A DNA stretch of 64,000 bases from CBEULR01 sp965544035 (lineage in GTDB: Bacteria; Bacillota; Desulfotomaculia; Desulfotomaculales; Desulforudaceae), in contig CBEULR010000002.1 in NCBI GenBank assembly GCA_965544035.1, positions 149,600 to 213,599 on the forward strand. The letters are read 5' to 3'. The notes under the pieces are model-generated. The model worked only from the letters and a program-made list of their open reading frames with translations. It was not told where the DNA came from and ran no database searches. This document shows, in pieces, positions 7,573 to 16,433 of the stretch; position 1 is the stretch's first letter; each line of letters opens with the position of its first letter. The position numbers and the translations under genes were made by a program.

Positions 7573-8325
7573 ATGGGAAAGCGGTTGCTGCAGGGGCTGG
7601 TCTTGCCCGCAGGTTTGATCGTCCTATGGTGGGCGATAACCGAGGCGGGTTTGGTGAACAAGACCATCTTACCCGGACCGGGAGAAGTGGCGGCGGCATT
7701 TTGGAGTTTATCGCTCGACGGTCGCCTTGGGGCGCACTTGGAAGTCAGTCTGAGCCGGGTATCCGGCGGTTTTATTATTGCTCTCGTGTTCGGACTGCCG
7801 GCTGGTTTCGCCGTGGGTGTATGGTCCTGGGCGCATCGACTGCTGGGACCGCTGCTGCATTTCCTGCGCCAGATCCCGCCCATCGCCTGGATACCGGTCT
7901 TCATCCTCTGGCTGGGCATCGACGAGATGTCCAAGCTGGCCGTGATCGCCTACGCCGCCTTTTTCCCCGTTTTTCTGAACACAACCGCCGGGGTGGGCGG
8001 CATCAGTCAGGGCTATCTGCAAATGGGCCGGATGCTCGAGTTCACTTGGACGGAGAGTTTTCGCCACATTGTCTGGCCTGCCGCTCTGCCCTCGATTATG
8101 GCGGGGCTTCGCCTCGGGCTGGGCAACAGCTGGCGTGCGCTGGTCGTGGCCGAGATGATCGCCGCCGCGAGCGGACTGGGTTATCTGATTATGGAATCCC
8201 GGCAGCGTATTGAGACCCCCGAAATGTACGCCGGTATCCTGGCCATCGGTGTGGTGGGGCTGATCCTCGATTACCTGCTGGTCGGTCTGGAGGCGAAGCT
8301 GCTGTCATGGCAGGGGAAGAAGTGA
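7573..8325 (+). CDS. NitT/TauT-type ABC transporter permease
   Basis: A 250-residue membrane protein with about six transmembrane segments and the EAA-type loop of this family (REI-like segment WRALVVAEMIAAASGLGYLI). It resembles SsuC/TauC, permeases for sulfonates, taurine, nitrate or thiamin precursors; the substrate cannot be told from sequence. The ATG at 7573 has no ordinary ribosome binding site, only GGGGG of the terminator stem six bases upstream. It overlaps the ATPase gene by 19 nt, so the three transporter genes form one operon (permease, ATPase, binding protein). Confidence 0.9.
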   Translation: MGKRLLQGLVLPAGLIVLWWAITEAGLVNKTILPGPGEVAAAFWSLSLDGRLGAHLEVSLSRVSGGFIIALVFGLPAGFAVGVWSWAHRLLGPLLHFLRQIPPIAWIPVFILWLGIDEMSKLAVIAYAAFFPVFLNTTAGVGGISQGYLQMGRMLEFTWTESFRHIVWPAALPSIMAGLRLGLGNSWRALVVAEMIAAASGLGYLIMESRQRIETPEMYAGILAIGVVGLILDYLLVGLEAKLLSWQGKK

Positions 8326-9080
8326 TTCAGACAAGCCCGAATACAGAGCTGCGCTGGGAAGCGGTCTCGGTCGACTATCCTCTTCGCAACCTGCGCGCCG
8401 TGGAAGAAGTAAACCTTGAGGTGCCTGCGGGTCGGGTATTCGCCCTGATGGGGCCGAGCGGCTGCGGAAAGACAACACTGCTGAAGGTGGCTGCCGGGTT
8501 GATCCGGCCATCGGCCGGAAGGGTCTGCCTGGGGGACGAAACGGTCACCGCCCCCTCCAGGCGGATGGCGATGGTTTTTCAGGAGGCCGCGCTTTTCCCC
8601 TGGTTTACGGTGGAGCGTAATATCGGCCTCGCCCTGCCTCGCTCTTTTACCCACAATGAGCGTTCAGACCGGATCAACCAGCTGCTGGATGTGGTCGGGC
8701 TGAGTGATTTCGGCCACGTTTTTCCCCGTGAACTCTCGGGCGGCATGGCCCGGAGGGCTGCCCTGGCCGCCGCTCTGGCGCGTGATCCGGTGGTGCTGCT
8801 GCTTGATGAGCCTTTCAGCGGGCTGGATGTGATGGGCAGGCGGAGGCTGGCGCGAAAGCTGGCGGAGATCATTGCCGACCGTGCTTTGACAACCGTACTG
8901 GTCACCCACAGTGTGGATGAAGCCCTGATGCTGGCCGACCGGGTAGCGATAATGACCAGCCGGCCGGGGCGGATTCGCGTCTCCCTGCCGGTAACCATAC
9001 CGCACCCGCGGGAGGGAAATGAAGCAGCGTTGGCGAATGTACGTGCAGAGGTATACCGGATATTGGAAACGGAGGGATAG
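8307..9080 (+). CDS. NitT/TauT-type ABC transporter ATP-binding protein
   Basis: A 257-residue ATPase with Walker A GPSGCGKTT, Q-loop VFQEAALFPW, signature LSGGMARRAALAAALA, Walker B VVLLLDEPFSGLD and switch histidine VTHSVDEAL. It powers uptake through the permease encoded immediately upstream. The signature has MARR where many homologues have MRQR, a small variation. Confidence 0.93.
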   Translation: MAGEEVIQTSPNTELRWEAVSVDYPLRNLRAVEEVNLEVPAGRVFALMGPSGCGKTTLLKVAAGLIRPSAGRVCLGDETVTAPSRRMAMVFQEAALFPWFTVERNIGLALPRSFTHNERSDRINQLLDVVGLSDFGHVFPRELSGGMARRAALAAALARDPVVLLLDEPFSGLDVMGRRRLARKLAEIIADRALTTVLVTHSVDEALMLADRVAIMTSRPGRIRVSLPVTIPHPREGNEAALANVRAEVYRILETEG

Positions 9081-9082
9081 CA

Positions 9083-10048
9083 TTGCGTAAACGTTTGCCC
9101 GTGTGGACGGCGATTGTCCTGGTGCTGCTGCTGGTTATCGCGGGTTGCGGAGAACAGGCGAAGGAGCCGCAGCCCGAGGCACTTCGTTTGGCCTACAACC
9201 CGATGCCTTTCAATGTACCCCTGATGGTGATGAAACACCAGGGCTTCCTGGATCAGCAACTGGCGGCCCGCGGCCTGGACAACGTGAGGGTGGAATACAA
9301 AGAGTTCGATGCCGGCTTCAATATGAGTGAAGCGATGGCCGGCGGCCGGCTGGACATCGCCACCGTGACCGGGTTTACCTCGGCGGTTTCGGCCAAGGCC
9401 GGCGGCCGCGATGCAAAAGTGATCTCGGCCTTCAGCCGTGCTCCGGCAGCATTCGCCCTGGTGGTGGCGGCCGATAAAACCGAACTGCCGGCCGATATCA
9501 GGGGCTGGAAGGTGGCCCTTCCGGTCGGCACCGAAGCCGACTACCTGCTGAGCCGGATCCTGGATGAACAGGGTCTCGCCCGGTCCGATGTCCAGATCGT
9601 GAATATGCTGGTGCCCGATGCCGCCGCCGCCCTCCTGTCCGGTAATGTGGACGCTGCGGTGCTGGTGGAACCGGTGCTGTCCCGGCTGGAGGCGGGGAAC
9701 CAGATCCGTGTTTACCGCGACGGTACCGGTCTGGTGCTGGGCATGACGGTGACCACAGTTTGGAACAAATTCCTCGCCGCATATCCCGAAGTGGTTGAGG
9801 CTTATCTGGCCGCCATCGACGACAGCCTGGCCTATATGGAGGAGAATCCCGAACAGGTGATGGATCTGGCCGTGCAGGAAACCGGGCTGCCCGAACCGGT
9901 CGCCGCCCGTTTGATGACCAAGTACGACTTCGACCCGGTGATCACGGAATTTTCCGGCCTGGAGGATCAGATTGATTTTCTTTACGACAGCGGGCTGATC
10001 GGTGAGCGGATTGCTCTGGAAGACCTGCTTGATCTGAGCCTGCAGTAG
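9083..10048 (+). CDS. ABC transporter substrate-binding lipoprotein (NitT/TauT family)
   Basis: A 321-residue lipoprotein: signal peptide with lipobox VIAGC (Cys near residue 21), then an SsuA/NMT1-type two-lobed binding fold (LAYNPMPFNVPLMVMKHQGF, GGRLDIATVTGFTSAVSAKA, NVDAAVLVEPV). It delivers substrate to the permease. The TTG start at 9083 follows ACGGAGGGA and lies 2 nt after the ATPase stop. The last 107 nt overlap the convergent c-di-GMP gene on the other strand. Confidence 0.9.
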   Translation: MRKRLPVWTAIVLVLLLVIAGCGEQAKEPQPEALRLAYNPMPFNVPLMVMKHQGFLDQQLAARGLDNVRVEYKEFDAGFNMSEAMAGGRLDIATVTGFTSAVSAKAGGRDAKVISAFSRAPAAFALVVAADKTELPADIRGWKVALPVGTEADYLLSRILDEQGLARSDVQIVNMLVPDAAAALLSGNVDAAVLVEPVLSRLEAGNQIRVYRDGTGLVLGMTVTTVWNKFLAAYPEVVEAYLAAIDDSLAYMEENPEQVMDLAVQETGLPEPVAARLMTKYDFDPVITEFSGLEDQIDFLYDSGLIGERIALEDLLDLSLQ

Positions 10049-12050
10049 CGGGCGGAGCAGGGTAGGAACGGTCTCGATTCCTGATCATCTCGACAAAACG
10101 GGGAACCAGTGCGGGGTCAAACTGGGTCCCGGCACAGCGTTCGATTTCGGCGAGAGCGGCGTCCACAGACATCGCCTTACGGTACGGCCGGTCGCTGGTC
10201 ATGGCATCAAAGGCGTCGAGAATCGCCAGGATGCGGCACTCGATGGGAATTTCTTTACCCCGCAGCCCCAAGGGGTATCCGGAACCATCCCACCATTCAT
10301 GGTGTTTCAGGATCAGGTCGGCAATCGAAGCCAGATCACCGGTGGACAGGGCGATCCGGTGCCCGATCTCGCTGTGGCGCTGCATCTCGGTTCTTTCTTC
10401 GTCTGTGAGCGGTCCCTGCTTAAAGAGAATGGTATCCGGCGTCCCCACCTTGCCGATATCGTGGAACTGCGCCAGCAGAAGCAGGTTGGACATTCTTGTT
10501 TCGGTGATCCCGAGCGTGCGGCCGAACTCCGCCGCCATTTCCCGGAGCCGCTCGGCGTGACCCTCGGTAATGAAATCGCGGGCATCCAGCGCCGCCATCA
10601 GAGCCTGACCCACCGCCCGGCGTGCCGAGGTCTTGCTCAGCAGCTGTTCGCGGTACATCGCGTTGTCGGCTTCCTTGAACAGGTCGTTCATTGAGACCTC
10701 CGGACTGTCGGTGGTGGCCAGACCGATAGAAATGCTCAGCGGAACGGGCAAGTGATTCTTAAGGTTAAATTGAGCCTGTCGTTCCCGGATCCGGGCGACA
10801 AACGTGCTCCCCTGCCGGTAGTCGGTGGCGGGGAGAATCACCGCAAACTCATCGCCTCCGATCCGGGCTACGCAGTCGGTCTTACGGAAGGCCCCCGCGA
10901 TAACGCCGGCCGCTCCGCGCAGGAGTTCGTCCCCGGCATCGTGGCCCCAGGCGTCATTAATCAGCTTCAGTCCGTCCACATCACATATGATCATCGATAT
11001 CGGACCCTGGCGGTCCACATCCATCCGCCGCATCTCTTCCTCAAAGTAGGCGCGGTTGTATACGCCGGTCAGCGTGTCGTGCATCACCATATAACGCAGC
11101 CGCTCTTCGTTGCGTTTTCGTTCGGTGATGTCGATCAGAGAACACACACTCTGCATCGTTCCCGGAACCAGACCGACATTCAGGAGGATTTCCCGGCGGT
11201 TGCCCCGTGTATCAACCAGGCAGAATTCATAGCTGTCGGGTACTTTCAGATTGCGCAGCCGGCGCTCCCGATGATAGAAGCTCATCCTTTCGAGGTCCTC
11301 GGGCGCCACAAAATCGGTCCAGCGGCACTTCCCTTCAATATCCTCTCTCGCCATCCCCAGCAGATCGGCTCCCCGATCATTGATCACGGCAATAGTCATA
11401 TCCTCGTCCACGATGAGCATGGCTGTGCCCGTACCCTCGAAAGTCGTGCGATACAGATTCTCGGACTGTTCGAGCCGTGCTTCGGCCTCGAGCCTTCTTC
11501 TCTCTTCATCCATGCCGCGCAAAGCGAAAGCGATGTCCCCAGCCACTTCTTCCAGCAGAGAAATCTCCCCGTCGTCGAAATAATTGGCATCGATCGTGTA
11601 TACCACCAATACACCCCTGACCTCACCCTGGTTCACCAGCGGCACCGCCGCCATTCCGGAGCAGTGGGCGCCGTAGCCGTCCACCCCGTGGATCTGAATG
11701 AGGTGCTCGGGGCAGCACACAATGACCGTCTGTTTAGTAAGCAAAGCCTTGCCGGCCGGACCCGTTTTCGAGACAAAATCCGCCCAATCCGCATCCAGGA
11801 GGGAGCTGTATGCCGATTCAAAACCCGATGAGACTCTGGAAGACACTTCACCATTGGCAGGATCGATCAAGCCGATCCAGGCAAAACGGTAATCGCGGTT
11901 AGTGGTAAGGATGTCGCAGCTGCGCTGCAAAAGCCGGCTGCGGTCCTTCTCCTGCACAATCAAATGGTTGATCTCCACAATCGTACGCAATACCCGGTTG
12001 AGGTGATCAACCCGATCACTATCCCGTGTCCCTGAGGTCGAGCAGGCCAT
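9942..12050 (-). CDS. GAF-PAS-GGDEF-HD-GYP cyclic-di-GMP turnover protein
   Basis: A 702-residue soluble signalling protein. Domains in order: GAF at about 20-185, PAS at about 200-310, diguanylate cyclase at about 320-480 with intact GGDEF (398-402) and an RKTD inhibitory site five residues before it, and HD-GYP phosphodiesterase at about 490-655 with HD at 530-531, HDIGKVG, HHEWWDGSGYP and DAFDAMTSDRPYR. It carries sequence for both synthesis and breakdown of c-di-GMP, so the net activity cannot be predicted. The last 40 residues lie outside the HD-GYP fold and are encoded in the overlap with the convergent binding-protein gene. No transmembrane segment is seen. The start ATG at 12050 follows AAAGGG. 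Confidence 0.92.
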   Translation of the reverse strand: MACSTSGTRDSDRVDHLNRVLRTIVEINHLIVQEKDRSRLLQRSCDILTTNRDYRFAWIGLIDPANGEVSSRVSSGFESAYSSLLDADWADFVSKTGPAGKALLTKQTVIVCCPEHLIQIHGVDGYGAHCSGMAAVPLVNQGEVRGVLVVYTIDANYFDDGEISLLEEVAGDIAFALRGMDEERRRLEAEARLEQSENLYRTTFEGTGTAMLIVDEDMTIAVINDRGADLLGMAREDIEGKCRWTDFVAPEDLERMSFYHRERRLRNLKVPDSYEFCLVDTRGNRREILLNVGLVPGTMQSVCSLIDITERKRNEERLRYMVMHDTLTGVYNRAYFEEEMRRMDVDRQGPISMIICDVDGLKLINDAWGHDAGDELLRGAAGVIAGAFRKTDCVARIGGDEFAVILPATDYRQGSTFVARIRERQAQFNLKNHLPVPLSISIGLATTDSPEVSMNDLFKEADNAMYREQLLSKTSARRAVGQALMAALDARDFITEGHAERLREMAAEFGRTLGITETRMSNLLLLAQFHDIGKVGTPDTILFKQGPLTDEERTEMQRHSEIGHRIALSTGDLASIADLILKHHEWWDGSGYPLGLRGKEIPIECRILAILDAFDAMTSDRPYRKAMSVDAALAEIERCAGTQFDPALVPRFVEMIRNRDRSYPAPPATAGSDQAGLPEQSAHRSARCRKENQSDPPGRKIP

Positions 12051-12059
12051 CCCCCATCA

Positions 12060-12110
12060 CCCTTTAATTCGCAACAATGGCAAATACTTCGACAAGTTTC
12101 GCGGTATTTC
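12060..12110 (-). promoter_or_regulatory. possible SigD-type promoter of the c-di-GMP gene
   Basis: On the minus strand TAAG, about 15 nt, then AGCGATAA about 40 nt before the start codon resembles the motility sigma factor consensus (TAAA-N15-GCCGATAA) with six of eight matches at the -10. Weak evidence. Confidence 0.25.
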
Positions 12111-12211
12111 CTTTATCGCTCTGATTATTGCTTCCGCTTACGAGTACACGACGGTGTCAATGTCTGCGGCAGTCGGCCGACCAGTCGGCAAACCCGGTCA
12201 ACAGTGTTGTT

Positions 12212-13960
12212 TCAGGATTCCGGCCGCTCATCCAGCAGCCGGTAAATAAACTCGACGGGTACGCCGCACTTGCGGGCGAACTTCAGGGTGTTCGGCAGGC
12301 TGGGGAACTTGGCACCCTTCTCATACATCAGGTACTGCCCCGGATTCACCCCCAGCACCCGCTGGCTGAATTCGGACTGATTGAACCCCAGCATCTTCCT
12401 GATTTCCCGCCAGTGGATCGATACCGGAACCTGCTCCTTGGACGCAATTACGGATACATCGCCCCGGGGATGGTTCTTTCCGAAGAACTCGGACGAGAGA
12501 CGTTCGGCGTCCTCAAAGATGGTGAGCGTGCTTTTTCCGTTGGGACCGTCAAGCAAATGATGTTCTATCAGGAAGGGACGTATTTCTCCGATGCTCAGCC
12601 GAATAAGCCTCATCACCGGCCGGACCGGATCGTTCCGGTCGGGAATATCGATCAGTTGAGTATGGACGGCCAGTTCCCGACGGGTGCGGCCGAGGACGAA
12701 CTCCGGGCCGAGTCCGCTCAGATCGGACCACGCCCGGTTCACAAAAACGACACGGTCGTTCGCATCGGAAAGCAGCATTCCAAAGGGAAGGTGATCGAAG
12801 AGCTGCAGCGCCTGTTCCTTGTTTTCAAAGCGGCCCACTTCCCGGAAGGTAACCACGGCGGTCCGTTCACTGGTTAGTTCGATATTGAGCGTCAGCAGAA
12901 AATCACGGCCCTGAAAACGGGCGCGTATGATCTGGTTCTTCAGTTCCGCAGAATCCGAATTGAGGAAGTCCTCAATCAGACGCGCCGTTTCCGGAATATC
13001 CGGAAAAGCCTGGTATACGGTGCGGCCCAATATCTGATTCTTGCGCACGCCGGTGATCGTCTCCGCCGCCCGGTTCCAGAGCACTATCGTCAGTTCGTCG
13101 TTGACCAGCATTGCACCGACATCCATCTTCTCGTAATCGGCGATGGCCTTTTGGGTAACGCGGTCGTAGTCACGCTGTTTCATAACCAGCTGCTGCTGCA
13201 GCGTCAGTTTATTGGTGTGGGCCTCGATCCCGCGGCTCATCGCCCGCATGATGGTCACCAGGTGGCTGACCGCATACTCATTCGGGACGACGACCCCGAT
13301 CGCCCCCTTCACCTCGCCGACCAGTCCCAGAATCGGCGCCCCGAGCCCCGTCCACCCGTCAAACATCGTATTGTAGTGCTCCGCACCGGAGATAACGACC
13401 GGCTTGCGCACCCGGAGCGCCGTGCCGATCGGGTTGTTTCCGACGTTGCTCTCGGCGTACAGCGCCCCCTTTACGAAGTAATTGTTGAGGGCATGTGGGG
13501 CGGTCTGACCATCTGTGCGCACATCCAGCAGATAGCCGTTCTCGTCCGCAATCATAATCACAAACACCGGGGTCAGATTGCTGACCAGATCCTCCAGGAT
13601 GTCGAAGAAGGGTTTGGCTGCATCAAACAGGTCGATCCGCTGCAGAATCCGGTCCTGCAGTTTCTCACCGGACAGCACGGTGGGATCGGCGATGCCGTCG
13701 CGAACGTCCCCGTCCGACTTCACCCGCTGCCAGGACTGAAGTATAATCGGGTCAATCAGTGAAAAATCGTAGGGCTCGTCCTTCATGAAGGCTTCCCTGG
13801 CCCGCATGAGCATCTCCTGATTGCGCACAATCGGGTAGACCCGGGATACCGTCAGCCGATGCCGGTCCACGCCCGAAATAGCCTTTACCCGTGAAAGGAC
13901 CTGCATCGCATCTTGCTCATCATCCCGCACCTTCAGCCGCACTTCATAGAACCCTGCCAT
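12212..13960 (-). CDS. GAF-PAS-PAS regulator with C-terminal XRE helix-turn-helix
   Basis: A 582-residue protein. After about 50 residues comes the ILQSWQRVKSDG motif typical of the N-terminus of AcoR/DhaR-type activators, a GAF domain (about 105-250, VGNNPIGTALRVRKPV and LGAPILG), two PAS domains (about 275-390 with GAMLVNDELTIVLWNRAAE; about 395-490), and a C-terminal XRE-like HTH (about 515-575: WREIRKMLGFNQSEFSQRVLGVNP). It should sense a small molecule or redox state and bind DNA. AcoR-type proteins normally end in AAA+ and Fis domains; here these are absent, so it would not act with sigma-54. Target genes are unknown; a palindrome at 14119-14141 in its upstream region is a candidate operator. 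Confidence 0.8.
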   Translation of the reverse strand: MAGFYEVRLKVRDDEQDAMQVLSRVKAISGVDRHRLTVSRVYPIVRNQEMLMRAREAFMKDEPYDFSLIDPIILQSWQRVKSDGDVRDGIADPTVLSGEKLQDRILQRIDLFDAAKPFFDILEDLVSNLTPVFVIMIADENGYLLDVRTDGQTAPHALNNYFVKGALYAESNVGNNPIGTALRVRKPVVISGAEHYNTMFDGWTGLGAPILGLVGEVKGAIGVVVPNEYAVSHLVTIMRAMSRGIEAHTNKLTLQQQLVMKQRDYDRVTQKAIADYEKMDVGAMLVNDELTIVLWNRAAETITGVRKNQILGRTVYQAFPDIPETARLIEDFLNSDSAELKNQIIRARFQGRDFLLTLNIELTSERTAVVTFREVGRFENKEQALQLFDHLPFGMLLSDANDRVVFVNRAWSDLSGLGPEFVLGRTRRELAVHTQLIDIPDRNDPVRPVMRLIRLSIGEIRPFLIEHHLLDGPNGKSTLTIFEDAERLSSEFFGKNHPRGDVSVIASKEQVPVSIHWREIRKMLGFNQSEFSQRVLGVNPGQYLMYEKGAKFPSLPNTLKFARKCGVPVEFIYRLLDERPES

Positions 13961-14118
13961 AGCCGACCTCCGTTTCCAATTGGAGCCCGAAAGTAATCGG
14001 GTAATTAATACTTCTCAACAAACGATTCGGCTTGGTGTTTGCCAATATTTAACCTTATCTTATTTTCTGCTCATTTCTGAAAAACTTTAGCTAAAAAAAG
14101 GGAAATTATGCCCTTGAA

Positions 14119-14141
14119 CACAAATTTATGTACAATTTGTG
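14119..14141. promoter_or_regulatory. inverted repeat, candidate operator
   Basis: CACAAATT, 7 nt, AATTTGTG: a perfect 8-bp inverted repeat in the 276-bp divergent region between the GAF-PAS-XRE regulator and mnmA. It lies about 160 nt upstream of the regulator start and 96 nt upstream of mnmA. The rest of the divergent region is AT-rich and shows no promoter with good spacing. Confidence 0.5.
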
Positions 14142-14236
14142 CCGAATGAGTATATCAGACAGACAGGAAATACGGCAGGAGAATCAAGGAATACTGAAAA
14201 AGACTAAGTAATACCTGAGGGGAAAGGGGATACCAA

Positions 14237-15274
14237 ATGAAAAGGGTCGCGGTGGCGATGAGCGGCGGCGTAGACAGCTCGGTTACCGTATTGATGCTTA
14301 TAGAGCAGGGCTACCGCGTGTTCGGACTGACCATGCCGACCTCGAAGAAAGCCGTGCGTCAGGCGCGGCGGGTCGCCGGTTTTCTGGGCATCGATCATCT
14401 GGTGGCCGATCTGGGCAGTCTGTTTCAGGATCAGGTGGTTGACTACTTCTGCCGGGCCTATCTGGCCGGGCAGACCCCGAATCCCTGCATTGCGTGCAAC
14501 CGGCACGTGAAATACGGCGCTCTGTTCGATTACGCCCTGTCTCAGGGTGCCGATTATTTCGCCACCGGGCACTACGCCCGAATCGAACAAGACCGCAGCC
14601 GTGACCGGTACCTGCTGCTCCGCGGCCTGGATCCGAAGAAAGACCAGAGTTATGTGCTCTACCATCTTACGCAGGACCGTCTGCAGCGTCTGCTGCTGCC
14701 TCTGGGGGCGCTCAGTAAAGATGAGGTGAAGCGGAAGGCCGAGCGTGCCGGCATCCCGTACGTGCGAGAAGAAAGCCAGGAAATCTGCTTCGTGCCGGAC
14801 GACGATTACCGCCGGTTTCTGATCGAGAGACACGGTGCCGCGATCAAACCGGGTCACTTTGTGGACAAGGAGGGACGGGTTCTCGGACGGCACAAGGGAC
14901 TCCCCTTCTATACCGTCGGCCAGAGGAAGGGGCTCGGCCTGGCCCTGGGCACGCCCGTTTATGTAATCGGCCTGGATGCCCGCACAAATACCGTAATTCT
15001 CGGCCCGGAGTCCGACTTGACGGCCGGAGGCCTCATCGCCGCCGAAACCCATTTCATTATGAAGGAGTACGCCCGAACAGACGCCCCGGTCGAGGTGCAG
15101 ATCAGATACAATGCCCGGGCGGTGCCCGCCCGGCTGTTCCCGTCGCCCGGAGATACATGCCGGGTGCGCTTCGAACGGCCGCAGCGCGCCGTAACCCCCG
15201 GTCAGGCCGCCGTCTTCTATCACGGAAAATACGTCGTAGGCGGCGGGATTATTACCGACAGACTCCCGGTTTAA
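14237..15274 (+). CDS. mnmA: tRNA-specific 2-thiouridylase MnmA
   Basis: The enzyme inserts sulfur at C2 of wobble uridine 34 in Glu, Gln and Lys tRNAs. The 345-residue protein has the N-type ATP pyrophosphatase loop SGGVDSSV, the catalytic cysteine pair in NPCIACNRHVK and SQEICFVPD, ATGHYAR, and PFYTVGQRKGLGLALG. The start ATG follows GAGGGGAAAGGGG. It ends with a 4-nt overlap with the convergent coiled-coil gene. It stands alone, without the cysteine desulfurase gene that often precedes it in Firmicutes. Confidence 0.95.
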   Translation: MKRVAVAMSGGVDSSVTVLMLIEQGYRVFGLTMPTSKKAVRQARRVAGFLGIDHLVADLGSLFQDQVVDYFCRAYLAGQTPNPCIACNRHVKYGALFDYALSQGADYFATGHYARIEQDRSRDRYLLLRGLDPKKDQSYVLYHLTQDRLQRLLLPLGALSKDEVKRKAERAGIPYVREESQEICFVPDDDYRRFLIERHGAAIKPGHFVDKEGRVLGRHKGLPFYTVGQRKGLGLALGTPVYVIGLDARTNTVILGPESDLTAGGLIAAETHFIMKEYARTDAPVEVQIRYNARAVPARLFPSPGDTCRVRFERPQRAVTPGQAAVFYHGKYVVGGGIITDRLPV

Positions 15275-16371
15275 CCGCGCTTGAGAATCACCACCACCTT
15301 GTCCGGATCATGCCGAATCTGGCTGACCGAAAAAAGGCGGTAGTTTTGGCCCAGCGAAAAGGACAGGCCTCCGTCACGATTCAGCAGCGGCAGCAGTTCG
15401 GGCTGAATCCTAGTCCCGTTCACCGTGAGGGACTGGGGACGGAAAAACACAGCCGTTCCCTCTTCTGTGGGCACAAGCCGGCCGGTCAGGATGAATTCCG
15501 ACTGATCGGCCGCACTCCGGCCGCTGATCGTCATCACGTTCCGGCCCAGCGACACCGAAAGACTGTCCCCTGGACGGCGGCTGGCCGACCGGATGGCCCG
15601 GTTCACAGACGCGGCGCTCACCTCCAGCCGGATCCCCAGACCTTCAAAGGTAATCCGGTCCGGCTTCAGTTCGCGCACCAGCAGGACATTAAGCTGGCTG
15701 AGCACGTTGTGCAGCGGCTGCAGCGAAGCCTGCCACCCCTGCTCGATCTCGGTTATGCGTTCGGCCAACTCCTCCGACTGTCTCCGGATCTCGTCCAGAA
15801 ACCGCACCCGTTTGGCTTTGGTCTCCTCGATTTCGGCGAGCTGACGCGCGATCTGCTCCTCTTCACGGCGCGCCTCGGCGTACAGCCCCTCCAGCTCCTC
15901 AATCTTGGATTTAATAGCCTGGTTGAGCCGCTGCACCTCGTCATACAGGCCGGCCTCATACCTGATCAGCATCTGGAGCATTTCCAGGCGCCCGAAGAAC
16001 TCACCGAAATCCTGCGTCCCGAGCAGGATCTCCAGATACGACCAGCGGCCGTTCTCGTAGTGGTGCCGCAGCCAGTCCCCCAGTCTGGCCCGTGCCTCGG
16101 ACAGATCGACTTCGGATTGCGCCAGATCGGCCTCCTGAATCCGGATTGACCGGCGGATGCCCTCCAGCTTCTGCTGCTGGGCTTCCCGCTCCTGCCGCAG
16201 TTTCATAATGTCCAGATTGATGGCCAGGAGTTCGGCGACCAGATCTTTCTCCTGCGCACTCAGCTCAGCCGCCGTATCGGAACCGGTTTGGGCGGCGGCC
16301 GGCAAAGACGCCGCAATCAGGCCCAGGATAAGAAAACCCACCAAAAGGCAGGTATAGGCTCTCGGATACAT
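15271..16371 (-). CDS. secreted coiled-coil protein, PcsB/EnvC-like N-terminal region
   Basis: A 366-residue protein with a signal peptide (VGFLILGLIAASLPAAAQ), then a long coiled coil at about 35-240 containing the sequence ENGRWSYLEILLGTQDFGEFFGRL, a segment typical of PcsB/EnvC-type peptidoglycan-hydrolase regulators (ARAMY..G..SYLEVLLSA). The C-terminal 120 residues are a beta-rich domain ending LFSVSQIRHDPDKVVVILKRG, with no CHAP or M23 hydrolase motif. It is likely a cell-wall-associated structural or regulatory protein outside the membrane. No catalytic function can be claimed. Confidence 0.7.
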   Translation of the reverse strand: MYPRAYTCLLVGFLILGLIAASLPAAAQTGSDTAAELSAQEKDLVAELLAINLDIMKLRQEREAQQQKLEGIRRSIRIQEADLAQSEVDLSEARARLGDWLRHHYENGRWSYLEILLGTQDFGEFFGRLEMLQMLIRYEAGLYDEVQRLNQAIKSKIEELEGLYAEARREEEQIARQLAEIEETKAKRVRFLDEIRRQSEELAERITEIEQGWQASLQPLHNVLSQLNVLLVRELKPDRITFEGLGIRLEVSAASVNRAIRSASRRPGDSLSVSLGRNVMTISGRSAADQSEFILTGRLVPTEEGTAVFFRPQSLTVNGTRIQPELLPLLNRDGGLSFSLGQNYRLFSVSQIRHDPDKVVVILKRG

Positions 16372-16433
16372 GTTTGATCACACCCGAACCGAAAGGTAAT
16401 ATCAACATTATATATAATGACTCCCATTAAATG

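Noticed and set aside
7487..7573. Riboswitch (for example TPP) before the NitT/TauT transporter
   Set aside because: No CUGAGA or other conserved core was seen; the structure is explained by a terminator.
6549..7934. Minus-strand open frame of 461 codons
   Set aside because: It is antisense to the twin-P-loop ATPase and the ABC permease, crosses their terminator, and has no recognisable domain.
10752..11831. Plus-strand open frame of 359 codons
   Set aside because: Antisense to the GAF-PAS-GGDEF gene; a high-GC shadow frame.
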